Source of the DNA: Pseudomonas entomophila L48 | Lineage (GTDB): Bacteria; Pseudomonadota; Gammaproteobacteria; Pseudomonadales; Pseudomonadaceae | Direction of reading: 5' to 3' | DNA length: 64,000 nucleotides | Assembly (NCBI RefSeq): GCF_000026105.1 | Contig: NC_008027.1 | Coordinates: 1,566,001 to 1,630,000, forward strand | Part shown: one piece after another, positions 8,619-16,455 of the stretch | How the letters are laid out: each line of letters starts with the position of its first letter | Position numbering within the stretch: position 1 is the first letter of the stretch | The notes under the pieces: generated by a model | What the model was told of the DNA's origin: nothing | The model's database searches: none | What the model saw: the letters and a program-made list of their open reading frames with translations, nothing else | Made by a program: the position numbers and the translations under genes

Positions 8619-9826
8619 ATAAGGTCCTGTTGCTGACAACTAAGTACCCCTGTGGGGCTGGGGAGGGTTGGCTGACGAATGAGCTGGCGGAGTGTTTTTC
8701 GCGTGAAGGGAAAGATGTTTCCGTGCTCGCGTTGAGTTGGGAGTATGGGGACGGTGAAAGTGCTGTTATCGATCTCAATGGGGTGAAGGTCTATCGAAGT
8801 CGTCTCTGGAAGTTTTTTTATAAAAAGAATTTCATTTGTGCAATGCTCAAGATTTTTCTGTTCTCGCTTCTGGTGCGACTTCGCTACAAGAAGCAACTCA
8901 TGAGGGCTGATCTAATTGTTGCGACGACGCCCTGTATTGTTATCTGGGGGTTATTGGATTTTTTCTGGCGTAAGCCAAAAGCTAGGAAGTATCTGGTCCT
9001 CTGGGACTTTTTCCCTTATTACATGCGGGATCTCTGGGGCTCCGGGAGGAGCAAGTTATTCAAGCTTTTTGTTGGGTGGGAGAATCGGCTCTATAACCAG
9101 TTTGATGCAATCGGTTGCATGACCAAGGGTAGTGTGGAGTTTCTAGAGAAGAACTACACGATCAATCGTCGCCGTGTTGGATTGCTACCGCTTTGGACCA
9201 AGCAGCTACCTCAGGTCAGGGTTGATGCTGCAGAGCGCCTGGCACTTCGTAAAAAATATGGTATCGACGAAAACTCCTTTGTTGCGGTGTATGGTGGTGC
9301 GATGTCTGTCGTTCAAGGGTTGGACAATATTCTCAATCTTGCCGCCAGCTTGAAGCAGGAGCCTGCCTACCAGTTTGTCTTCATCGGTCGTGGTAGTGAA
9401 CTGCCACGCTTACGTGCGCGTGCCGAGGATGAGGGTTTAACTAATGTTAAATTTATTGATTACGTGCCTCGTGACGAATACGAAAAAATTATTGCAGTGT
9501 GCGATGTAGGGATCGTCTCGTTGGCGGGGCAGCATGCTGTGCCGAGTTTTCCATCTAAATCGATCGATTATTTGAAGGTGGGTCTGCCAATTTTGGCGTC
9601 GATTGATCGCTATACTGAGTTTGGTTCTATTTTGATTAACGATATGAAGGCCGGTCTTTGGGTAGAGGCGGGGGACCCCGGCTCACTCGGACGGGCGCTT
9701 GCGGAAATGCATCAGGATAGCGTATTTTTGTCCGAATGTGCGCTAAATGGTCGGCGCTACTACGAACAGGAAATGAAAGTCGAGTCGGCTGTCACAACTA
9801 TTATTGCAGCATGCGAGGAAGTATGA
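8615..9826 (+). CDS. Glycosyltransferase, GT4-like
   Basis: A 403-residue cytoplasmic or membrane-associated glycosyltransferase. The N-terminal Rossmann part begins MNKVLLLTTKYPCGAGEGW, and the C-terminal half has the GT-B nucleotide-binding pattern: VAVYGGAMSVVQGLDNIL (about 223-240), FVFIGRGSELPRLRA, and PSFPSKSIDYLKVGLPIL (about 312-329). The order matches GT4 enzymes. It probably adds the serotype-specific sugar; the donor cannot be read from sequence. It overlaps wzy upstream and capE downstream (ATGA in both cases). This is the last gene of the AT-rich block, and G+C rises sharply in the next gene. Confidence 0.8.
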   Translation: MNKVLLLTTKYPCGAGEGWLTNELAECFSREGKDVSVLALSWEYGDGESAVIDLNGVKVYRSRLWKFFYKKNFICAMLKIFLFSLLVRLRYKKQLMRADLIVATTPCIVIWGLLDFFWRKPKARKYLVLWDFFPYYMRDLWGSGRSKLFKLFVGWENRLYNQFDAIGCMTKGSVEFLEKNYTINRRRVGLLPLWTKQLPQVRVDAAERLALRKKYGIDENSFVAVYGGAMSVVQGLDNILNLAASLKQEPAYQFVFIGRGSELPRLRARAEDEGLTNVKFIDYVPRDEYEKIIAVCDVGIVSLAGQHAVPSFPSKSIDYLKVGLPILASIDRYTEFGSILINDMKAGLWVEAGDPGSLGRALAEMHQDSVFLSECALNGRRYYEQEMKVESAVTTIIAACEEV

Positions 9827-10860
9827 ATTTCAAAGGAAAAACTCTCCTGATCACCGGCGGTACCGGTTCTTTCGGTAATGCGGTACTGAAGCGCTTCCTG
9901 GAAACCGATATCGGCGAGATTCGTATCTTCAGCCGTGATGAGAAGAAACAGGATGACATGCGCAAGCGCTACGCGAGCGCCAAGCTGAAGTTTTACATCG
10001 GTGATGTGCGTGATTATCAAAGCATTTTGAACGCAACGCGTGGTGTCGATTACATCTTCCATGCCGCAGCGCTAAAGCAGGTGCCATCCTGCGAGTTTCA
10101 CCCTCTGGAAGCGGTGAAGACCAACGTTCTGGGTACTGAGAATGTCCTTGAAGCGGCCATTCAGAACGAAGTCAAACGCGTTGTCTGCCTGAGTACCGAC
10201 AAAGCCGTCTATCCGATCAACGCCATGGGTATCTCGAAGGCGATGATGGAAAAGGTCATGGTCGCCAAGTCGCGCAACGTCGATGACGACAAGACGGTCA
10301 TCTGCGGTACGCGCTACGGCAACGTCATGGCCTCCCGCGGCTCGGTCATCCCGCTGTTCATCGAGCAGATTCGCGCCGGCAAGGCCCTGACCCTGACCGA
10401 CCCGAGCATGACTCGCTTCATGATGACGCTGGCCGATGCGGTCGACCTGGTACTGTACGCCTTCGAACATGGCAACAATGGTGACCTGTTCGTACAGAAA
10501 GCCCCTGCCGCGACCGTCGAGGTCCTGGCCAAGGCTCTGACCGCGCTGGTTGGCAAACCTGAGCACGCGATCCAGGTGATTGGTACTCGCCATGGCGAAA
10601 AACTCTACGAGGCCCTGCTGAGCCGTGAAGAGATGGCCTGCGCCGAGGATATGGGCGACTACTTCCGCGTACCGCCAGACCTGCGCGACCTGAACTACGC
10701 CAAGTTCGTCGAAGAGGGCGAGACCAAGATCTCCCGTACCGAAGATTACAACTCGCACAACACCGAGCGCCTGGACGTTGAAGGCATGCAGAAACTGCTG
10801 CTGAAGCTCGATTTCATGCGCGCCATCCAGCGCGGTGAGCACGCCACGCCTGAGGAGTGA
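9823..10860 (+). CDS. capE: UDP-N-acetylglucosamine 4,6-dehydratase/5-epimerase (CapE/FnlA/WbjB type)
   Basis: First enzyme of UDP-L-FucNAc synthesis from UDP-GlcNAc. The 345-residue SDR protein starts MNFKGKTLLITGGTGSFG (NAD-binding GxxGxxG) and has the altered catalytic region STDKAVYPINAMGISKAMMEK, where Met-x3-Lys replaces the usual Tyr-x3-Lys, as known for this subfamily. FGTRYGNV-like (GTRYGNVMASRGS) and MTRFMMTL motifs follow. I chose the ATG at 9823, which overlaps the preceding stop as ATGA; longer upstream frames lie inside that gene. The next two genes complete the pathway. Confidence 0.93.
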   Translation: MNFKGKTLLITGGTGSFGNAVLKRFLETDIGEIRIFSRDEKKQDDMRKRYASAKLKFYIGDVRDYQSILNATRGVDYIFHAAALKQVPSCEFHPLEAVKTNVLGTENVLEAAIQNEVKRVVCLSTDKAVYPINAMGISKAMMEKVMVAKSRNVDDDKTVICGTRYGNVMASRGSVIPLFIEQIRAGKALTLTDPSMTRFMMTLADAVDLVLYAFEHGNNGDLFVQKAPAATVEVLAKALTALVGKPEHAIQVIGTRHGEKLYEALLSREEMACAEDMGDYFRVPPDLRDLNYAKFVEEGETKISRTEDYNSHNTERLDVEGMQKLLLKLDFMRAIQRGEHATPEE

Positions 10861-10864
10861 CCTG

Positions 10865-11980
10865 ATGAAAGTTCTGATTACCGGCGCCAATGGCTTCGTC
10901 GGTCAAAACCTCATCGCCCACCTGAGCGAGCGCAGCGACGTCAAAGTGTTGCGCTTTACCCGCCAGAATGCCCTGGAAGACCTGCCTTGCCTGGTGGCCG
11001 AAGTCGACTTCGTGTTCCACCTGGCGGGCGTCAATCGTCCGCAGAATCCCGAAGAGTTCGAGGTCGGCAATGCCGACCTCACACGCGTGCTGTGTGACGC
11101 TATCGCCGACTCGGGGCGCAAGACGCCGGTCATCTACACCTCGTCGACCCAGGCCGAGTCCGACAATCCGTATGGCCGCAGCAAGCTTGGCGCCGAAGAG
11201 GCCCTGCTGTCGCTGAAGGCCCAAGGTGTACCGGTTCATGTGCTGCGCCTGCCGAATGTCTTCGGCAAATGGGCGCGCCCGAACTACAACTCGGCCGTTG
11301 CGACCTTCTGCCACAACATCATTCGTGGCCTGCCGATTACCATCAATGATCCGAGCGCGCGCCTGAACCTCGTCTACATTGACGATGTGGTGCGCCACTT
11401 CATCGAGGTAATGGACGGCAAGCTGCAGGGCGAGGCCGCCGACGAAGTGGCGCCGGTCTACAGCACTACCGTCGGGGAAATGGCCGCGCATCTCGAGGCT
11501 TTCCGCGACAGCCGTGCCTCGATGATTACCGAGCCAGTCGGTACCGGGTTGATCCGCGCGCTGTATTCGACCTACCTGAGCTATGTGCCGCCAGAGCGCT
11601 TCACCTACGAAGTGCCCAAGCACGGTGACCCGCGTGGCGTGTTCGTGGAAATGCTCAAGACCAAGGATTCCGGCCAGTTTTCCTACTTCACCGCGCATCC
11701 CGGCATTACCCGTGGCGGCCATTACCACCACTCGAAAACCGAGAAGTTCCTGGTGATCAAGGGTGAGGCCCGTTTCTGTTTCCGCCATATCACCACCGGC
11801 GAATTCTACGAGCTGCGCACCACGGGTGAAAAGCCGGAGATCGTCGAAACCGTGCCAGGCTGGACCCACGACATCACCAACGTCGGCCAGGACGAAATGA
11901 TCGTCATGCTCTGGGCCAACGAGATCTTCGATCGCGAACGTCCGGATACATACGCCCGCCCCGTGGGCACCGAAGCTTGA
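10865..11980 (+). CDS. capF: UDP-2-acetamido-2,6-dideoxy-hexulose reductase (CapF/FnlB/WbjC type)
   Basis: Second enzyme of UDP-L-FucNAc synthesis; bifunctional epimerase/reductase. The 371-residue product has an N-terminal SDR domain (MKVLITGANGFVGQN; catalytic YGRSK at about residue 103) and a C-terminal cupin domain (from about 250) with the zinc-ligand-like GGHYHHSKTEKFLVIKG stretch. Both domains and their order match CapF. The ATG at 10865 follows capE after 4 nt, with GAGGAGTGA serving as ribosome-binding site. Metal binding and two-domain cooperation are known for the family and inferred here. Confidence 0.93.
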   Translation: MKVLITGANGFVGQNLIAHLSERSDVKVLRFTRQNALEDLPCLVAEVDFVFHLAGVNRPQNPEEFEVGNADLTRVLCDAIADSGRKTPVIYTSSTQAESDNPYGRSKLGAEEALLSLKAQGVPVHVLRLPNVFGKWARPNYNSAVATFCHNIIRGLPITINDPSARLNLVYIDDVVRHFIEVMDGKLQGEAADEVAPVYSTTVGEMAAHLEAFRDSRASMITEPVGTGLIRALYSTYLSYVPPERFTYEVPKHGDPRGVFVEMLKTKDSGQFSYFTAHPGITRGGHYHHSKTEKFLVIKGEARFCFRHITTGEFYELRTTGEKPEIVETVPGWTHDITNVGQDEMIVMLWANEIFDRERPDTYARPVGTEA

Positions 11981-12002
11981 CTCACTGCTTCAGGAATCTG
12001 CT

Positions 12003-13133
12003 ATGAAAAAAATGAAAGTTGTCACCGTGGTGGGTACTCGCCCGGAAATCATCCGTCTGTCGCGGGTAATGGCCGCACTCGATGAGCATTGCGAGCATGT
12101 GCTGGTGCACACTGGGCAGAACTATGACTATGAACTGAATGAGATCTTCTTCCAGGACTTGGGTATCCGTAAGCCAGACCACTTCCTGAATGCTGCCGGT
12201 GCCACGGGTGCCGAAACCATCGGCAACGTGATCATCGCCGTGGACCGCGTCCTGGCAGAGGTGCAGCCAGAAGCCGTGCTGGTACTGGGCGATACCAACA
12301 GCTGCATGGCCGTGCTGCCGGCCAAGCGCCGCAAGATCCCGACGTTCCACATGGAAGCGGGTAATCGTTGCTTCGACATGCGCGTCCCTGAGGAAATCAA
12401 CCGTCGTATCGTCGACCACACTGCGGACGTGAACCTCACCTACAGCACTATCGCCCGTGACTACCTGCTGCAGGAAGGCCTGCCGGCGGACCGCGTCATC
12501 AAGACCGGCAGCCCGATGTTCGAAGTGCTCAACCACTATCGTTCAGGCATCGACCAGTCCGATGTGCTGACCCGCCTGGGGCTCGAGCCCGGCAAGTTCT
12601 TCGTCGTCAGCGCGCACCGTGAAGAGAACATCGATTCGGACAAGAACTTCCTCAAGCTGGTGGACGTGCTCAACACGGTGGCCGAGCAGTTCGACATGCC
12701 GGTGATCGTTTCCACTCACCCGCGCACGCAGAAGCGCGTGGATGCCATGGGCGTCACTTTCCATCCGAACGTGCGCTTGCTCAAGCCGCTCGGCTTCAAG
12801 GACTACAACAAGCTGCAGCTCGATGCCAAGGCGGTACTGTCCGACAGTGGCACGATCAACGAGGAAGCCTCGATCCTGAACTTCCCGGCGCTGAACATCC
12901 GTGAAGCCCACGAGCGCCCTGAGGGGATGGAAGAAGCGGCAGCCATGATGGTTGGCCTGGAAGTCGACCGAGTCTTGCAGGGCCTCGCCATTCTCGAAAG
13001 CCAGGCACGCGGCGATGAGCGCAGCCTGCGCCTGGTAGCCGACTACAGCATGCCGAACGTATCGGCCAAGGTGGTGCGTATCGTCCACAGCTACACGGAC
13101 TATGTGAATCGCGTTGTCTGGAAAAGATACTGA
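12003..13133 (+). CDS. wecB: UDP-N-acetyl-L-talosamine/-glucosamine 2-epimerase (FnlC/CapG/WbjD type)
   Basis: Third enzyme of the UDP-L-FucNAc route, inverting C2. The 376-residue protein begins MKKMKVVTVVGTRPEIIRLS, the hallmark of non-hydrolysing UDP-GlcNAc 2-epimerases, with HTGQNYDYELN, MEAGNRCFD and SAHREENID further along and LSDSGTINEEAS near residue 280. Context right after capE and capF argues for the FucNAc pathway enzyme (FnlC/WbjD) rather than the ManNAc-forming WecB, although both share the fold, so the symbol is a family label. It follows capF after 22 nt. Confidence 0.9.
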   Translation: MKKMKVVTVVGTRPEIIRLSRVMAALDEHCEHVLVHTGQNYDYELNEIFFQDLGIRKPDHFLNAAGATGAETIGNVIIAVDRVLAEVQPEAVLVLGDTNSCMAVLPAKRRKIPTFHMEAGNRCFDMRVPEEINRRIVDHTADVNLTYSTIARDYLLQEGLPADRVIKTGSPMFEVLNHYRSGIDQSDVLTRLGLEPGKFFVVSAHREENIDSDKNFLKLVDVLNTVAEQFDMPVIVSTHPRTQKRVDAMGVTFHPNVRLLKPLGFKDYNKLQLDAKAVLSDSGTINEEASILNFPALNIREAHERPEGMEEAAAMMVGLEVDRVLQGLAILESQARGDERSLRLVADYSMPNVSAKVVRIVHSYTDYVNRVVWKRY

Positions 13134-13137
13134 TTTC

Positions 13138-14397
13138 GTGGAGCGCCTGACAGAGAAGCCGCTGAAGGTATTGGTGGTCACTCAATACTTCTGGCCCGAA
13201 AACATGCGGATCAACGACCTGGTCCGCGATTTCGTCGACAGAGGTCATGAGGTCACCGTGCTGACGGGGGTTCCGAACTACCCCGAAGGTACGGTGTTCG
13301 AGGACTACCAACAAGATCCACAACGCTTCGGCGCCTACCAGGGTGCCGAAATCGTTCGCGTGCCCATGCGCGCAAGGGGCAAGGGTAGCCTGCGGCTGGT
13401 ATTGAACTACGCGACCTTCTTCCTCAGCGCGTCGACCATCGGCGCGTTCAGGTTGCGTGGTCGTCCTGCCGATGCGGTGTTCGTCTACGCCGTTTCGCCG
13501 ATCATGGCGGCCATTCCGGCCATCGTGATCGGGCGGCTGAAGCGCGCGCCGGTATTTGTCTGGGTGCTCGACCTGTGGCCGGAAACCCTGCGGGCGGTGG
13601 GCGTCATCAAGCATCCGCGGGTGCTTGGGCTGGTGGGCAGGGTGGTGTCGTGGATCTACAACCGCACCGACTACCTGTTGATGCAGTCCCATGGATTCTT
13701 CGACAACGTCCGGCGCTACTGCACTCGGCCGATCAGCGAGGATCGTCTGGTCTACTTCCCCAGTTGGGCCGAGGATGACTTCTCGGCGGCCAGCGCGCCC
13801 AGCACGCTGATCGAGGCGGACACTTCGCAGTTCACCGTGGTCTTTGCCGGCAACCTGGGAGAGGCGCAGGACTTCCCTGCAATTCTTGAAGCGGCCGAGC
13901 AGTTGCGTGGCCGCGTGTCCGTGCGCTGGGTGATCGTTGGCGATGGCCGGATGAGCGAATGGCTCGCCGAGCAGGTGCGTGCGCGTGGGTTGGACAATGT
14001 CCATCTGCTCGGGCGTCACCCACTGGAGGCCATGCCAGGGTTGTTCGCGATGGCTGATGCCTTGCTCGTGTCGCTCAGGACCAATGACGTGTTCGAGAAG
14101 ACGATCCCCGGAAAGGTGCAGGCGTACCTGGCCTCGGGCCGGCCTTTGCTGGGCATGATCAACGGTGAGGCCGCACGGGTCATCGACGAGTCTGGCGCGG
14201 GACTTAGCTGCAATTCCAGTGACGCGCAGGGCTTGGCGAACATCGTAAGGCTGATGGTTGAGCGCTCGCCTGCGCAGCGCCAGGAAATGGGCGAGGCCGG
14301 GCGTCGTTACTACCTGGAACACTATTCGAAATCCCGTTTGATGGATCATCTGGAGTCGCTGATGCGCAAGGCGACTCAACGCAAGGGAACCCAATGA
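13138..14397 (+). CDS. L-FucNAc-type glycosyltransferase (WbuB/WbjE family)
   Basis: GT4 glycosyltransferase predicted to add N-acetyl-L-fucosamine to the growing O-unit. From the GTG at 13138 the product is 419 residues and starts near the conserved LKVLVVTQYFWPENMRIND. Further motifs are LTGVPNYPEGTVF, VFVWVLDLWPETLRAVGV and FAGNLGEAQDFPAILEAA, then VEKTIPGK-like FEKTIPGKVQAYLASGRP. An alternative TTG at 13114 would overlap the preceding gene by 20 bases. Position directly after the three UDP-L-FucNAc genes is as in P. aeruginosa O11-type and E. coli fnlABC-wbuB loci. It overlaps the next gene (ATGA). Confidence 0.85.
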   Translation: MERLTEKPLKVLVVTQYFWPENMRINDLVRDFVDRGHEVTVLTGVPNYPEGTVFEDYQQDPQRFGAYQGAEIVRVPMRARGKGSLRLVLNYATFFLSASTIGAFRLRGRPADAVFVYAVSPIMAAIPAIVIGRLKRAPVFVWVLDLWPETLRAVGVIKHPRVLGLVGRVVSWIYNRTDYLLMQSHGFFDNVRRYCTRPISEDRLVYFPSWAEDDFSAASAPSTLIEADTSQFTVVFAGNLGEAQDFPAILEAAEQLRGRVSVRWVIVGDGRMSEWLAEQVRARGLDNVHLLGRHPLEAMPGLFAMADALLVSLRTNDVFEKTIPGKVQAYLASGRPLLGMINGEAARVIDESGAGLSCNSSDAQGLANIVRLMVERSPAQRQEMGEAGRRYYLEHYSKSRLMDHLESLMRKATQRKGTQ

Positions 14398-15362
14398 TGT
14401 CGCATAGAGTGTTGTTGACCGGTTCTACCGGTTTCGTCGGCAAGGCTGTGCTGCAGCGGTTGCTGGACCGAGGTGATACCGTGGTCGCGGCATTGCGCCA
14501 GGCTTCTGCGAACTCGGGGGGCAAGGTCGAAGTGTTCCGTTTCACCGAGCTGGATGATGCGTGTGACTGGCAGGGCGGTGTAGCGGGGGTTGATACCGTT
14601 ATTCACTCCGCTGCACGGGTGCACGTGATGAACGACACCGAGGCGGATCCGCTTGCGGCGTTTCGCCGGGTCAACGTGGCGGGCACGCTCAACCTTGCGC
14701 GCCAGGCTGCGGCGGCTGGGGTTCGGCGATTCATCTTCATCAGTTCGATCAAGGTCAATGGCGAGGGTACCCCAAAGGGTCAGCCCTATACCGCCGATGA
14801 CCGGCCGGCCCCCGCAGACCCCTACGGCGTCTCGAAGCGCGAGGCGGAGGATGGCCTGCGCGAGCTGGCCGCGCAAACGGGCATGGAGGTGGTCATCATC
14901 CGCCCGGTGCTGGTCTATGGCCCTGGGGTCAAAGCCAACTTCCTGGCCATGATGCGTTGGTTGGACAAAGGGGTACCGTTGCCGTTCGGTGCCATCGACA
15001 ACCGTCGCAGCCTGGTCGCCCTGGGGAACCTGGCGGACCTGGTGGTGACCTGCATCGACCACCCGAATGCCGCCAACCAGACGTTCCTGGTCAGTGATGG
15101 CGAAGACCTTTCGACTAGCGCGCTGCTGCGGCGCATGGCTCAGGCGCTGGGCCGTCCGGCGCGGTTGTTGCCGGTGCCAGGCGGCCTGTTGGCGCTGGCG
15201 GCCAATGCACTGGGCAAGCGCGCGCTGTCCCAGCGCCTGTGCGGCTCGCTGCAGGTGGATATTCAGAAAACCCGGTCGCTGCTGGATTGGACGCCGCCAT
15301 TGAGTGTCGATGCGGCGTTGACCTTGACGGCCCGTGATTATCAGGAAAAGACAGGAAAATGA
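14394..15362 (+). CDS. NAD-dependent epimerase/reductase (WbpV/WbjF-like SDR)
   Basis: A 322-residue extended SDR protein: NAD-binding TGSTGFVGKA near the N-terminus, SSIKVNGEG and the catalytic YGVSKREAE at about residue 143. WbpV-type enzymes act with WbpM and WbpL in making the nucleotide sugar that starts the O-unit (UDP-D-QuiNAc or UDP-D-FucNAc), by reducing the 4-keto product of WbpM; this role is inferred from position. It overlaps both neighbours (ATGA), with an MM start where the first ATG at 14394 is used. Confidence 0.83.
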   Translation: MMSHRVLLTGSTGFVGKAVLQRLLDRGDTVVAALRQASANSGGKVEVFRFTELDDACDWQGGVAGVDTVIHSAARVHVMNDTEADPLAAFRRVNVAGTLNLARQAAAAGVRRFIFISSIKVNGEGTPKGQPYTADDRPAPADPYGVSKREAEDGLRELAAQTGMEVVIIRPVLVYGPGVKANFLAMMRWLDKGVPLPFGAIDNRRSLVALGNLADLVVTCIDHPNAANQTFLVSDGEDLSTSALLRRMAQALGRPARLLPVPGGLLALAANALGKRALSQRLCGSLQVDIQKTRSLLDWTPPLSVDAALTLTARDYQEKTGK

Positions 15363-16369
15363 CTCAAGGGTGGCTGATTCCACTGGTCGTGTTGCTATCC
15401 TTCGCCTTGACGGCGTTGTTGCGCCGGTATGCCCTGGCGCGAAGCATCATGGACATTCCCAACGCACGTAGTTCGCATGCCGTGCCTACCCCGCGTGGCG
15501 GTGGCGTGGCGATCGTCCTGGCGTTCCTGCTTTCCCTTGGCGCGCTGGGCGCCTTGCAGATGGCAAGCCTCGACACGCTGGTCGCCCTGGGCGGTGCGGG
15601 CGGCCTGATCGCGGTGATTGGCTTCATGGATGACCATGGGCACATCGCCGCGCGGTGGCGTTTGCTGGGGCATTTCGCCGCGGCGGCCTGGGCACTGTTC
15701 TGGCTGGGCGGGTTCCCGCCGCTGGATGTGTTCGGTGTCCGGATCGAACTGGGCTGGGTTGGGGCGGTGCTGGCGGCGTTCTACCTGGTGTGGCTGCTGA
15801 ACCTGTACAACTTCATGGATGGCATCGATGGTATCGCCAGCGTCGAAGCCATCTGTGCCTGCCTGGGGGCCTGCCTGCTGTACTGGGTGGGTGGCCATGA
15901 ACAATTGGCCGTGTTGCCATTGCTGTTGGCCGCTGCGGTCTGCGGCTTCCTTTACTGGAACTTCCCGCCGGCGCGGATCTTCATGGGGGATGCCGGCAGC
16001 GGTTTCCTGGGGATCGCGCTGGGTGTCCTGTCCTTGCAGGCGGCGTGGGTGTCCTCGCAGCTGTTTTGGGGTTGGCTGATCCTGTTGGGCGTGTTCATCG
16101 TCGATGCGACCTTCACCCTGGGCCGTCGGTTGGCACGGGGCGACAAAGTATACGAAGCGCACCGTAGCCACGCGTACCAGTTCGCCTCGCGCAAGCATGG
16201 CAAGCACTTGCCCGTGACGCTGGCCGTCGCGGCGCTGAACGTGTTCTGGTTGTTGCCGTTGGCCTTGTGCGTCATGCTGCTGAAGCTGGACGGCTTGCTG
16301 GCGGTGATCATCGCCTATGCGCCATTGCTGGTGCTGGCCGTACGCTACCGAGCTGGCTCGCTGGAATAG
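15359..16369 (+). CDS. wbpL: Undecaprenyl-phosphate sugar-1-phosphate transferase
   Basis: Initiates the O-unit by moving a sugar-1-phosphate onto undecaprenyl phosphate. The 336-residue protein has about ten membrane helices and the MraY/WecA-superfamily motifs: RSSHAVPTPRGGGVAI near residue 38, VIGFMDDHGH (catalytic Asp pair, about 82-91), LYNFMDGIDGIAS (about 145-157), and FMGDAGSGFLG (about 200-210). EAHRSHAYQ (about 262) matches the cytoplasmic HR-containing loop. These agree with WbpL of P. aeruginosa. It overlaps the upstream epimerase gene as ATGA and precedes wbpM. Confidence 0.93.
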   Translation: MTQGWLIPLVVLLSFALTALLRRYALARSIMDIPNARSSHAVPTPRGGGVAIVLAFLLSLGALGALQMASLDTLVALGGAGGLIAVIGFMDDHGHIAARWRLLGHFAAAAWALFWLGGFPPLDVFGVRIELGWVGAVLAAFYLVWLLNLYNFMDGIDGIASVEAICACLGACLLYWVGGHEQLAVLPLLLAAAVCGFLYWNFPPARIFMGDAGSGFLGIALGVLSLQAAWVSSQLFWGWLILLGVFIVDATFTLGRRLARGDKVYEAHRSHAYQFASRKHGKHLPVTLAVAALNVFWLLPLALCVMLLKLDGLLAVIIAYAPLLVLAVRYRAGSLE

Positions 16370-16455
16370 TGGGCGATTGTCGTTGATTGATAGGTCCTGC
16401 GACTCGTTCAGAGTGCGGTTTCAAATGTGGAGCGGTAAAGGTGTCCGAAGGGCTT

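Noticed and set aside
12856..14394. Long minus-strand frame (512 codons) opposite the FucNAc transferase gene
   Set aside because: Composition is typical of an antisense shadow, and it overlaps well-supported genes fully.
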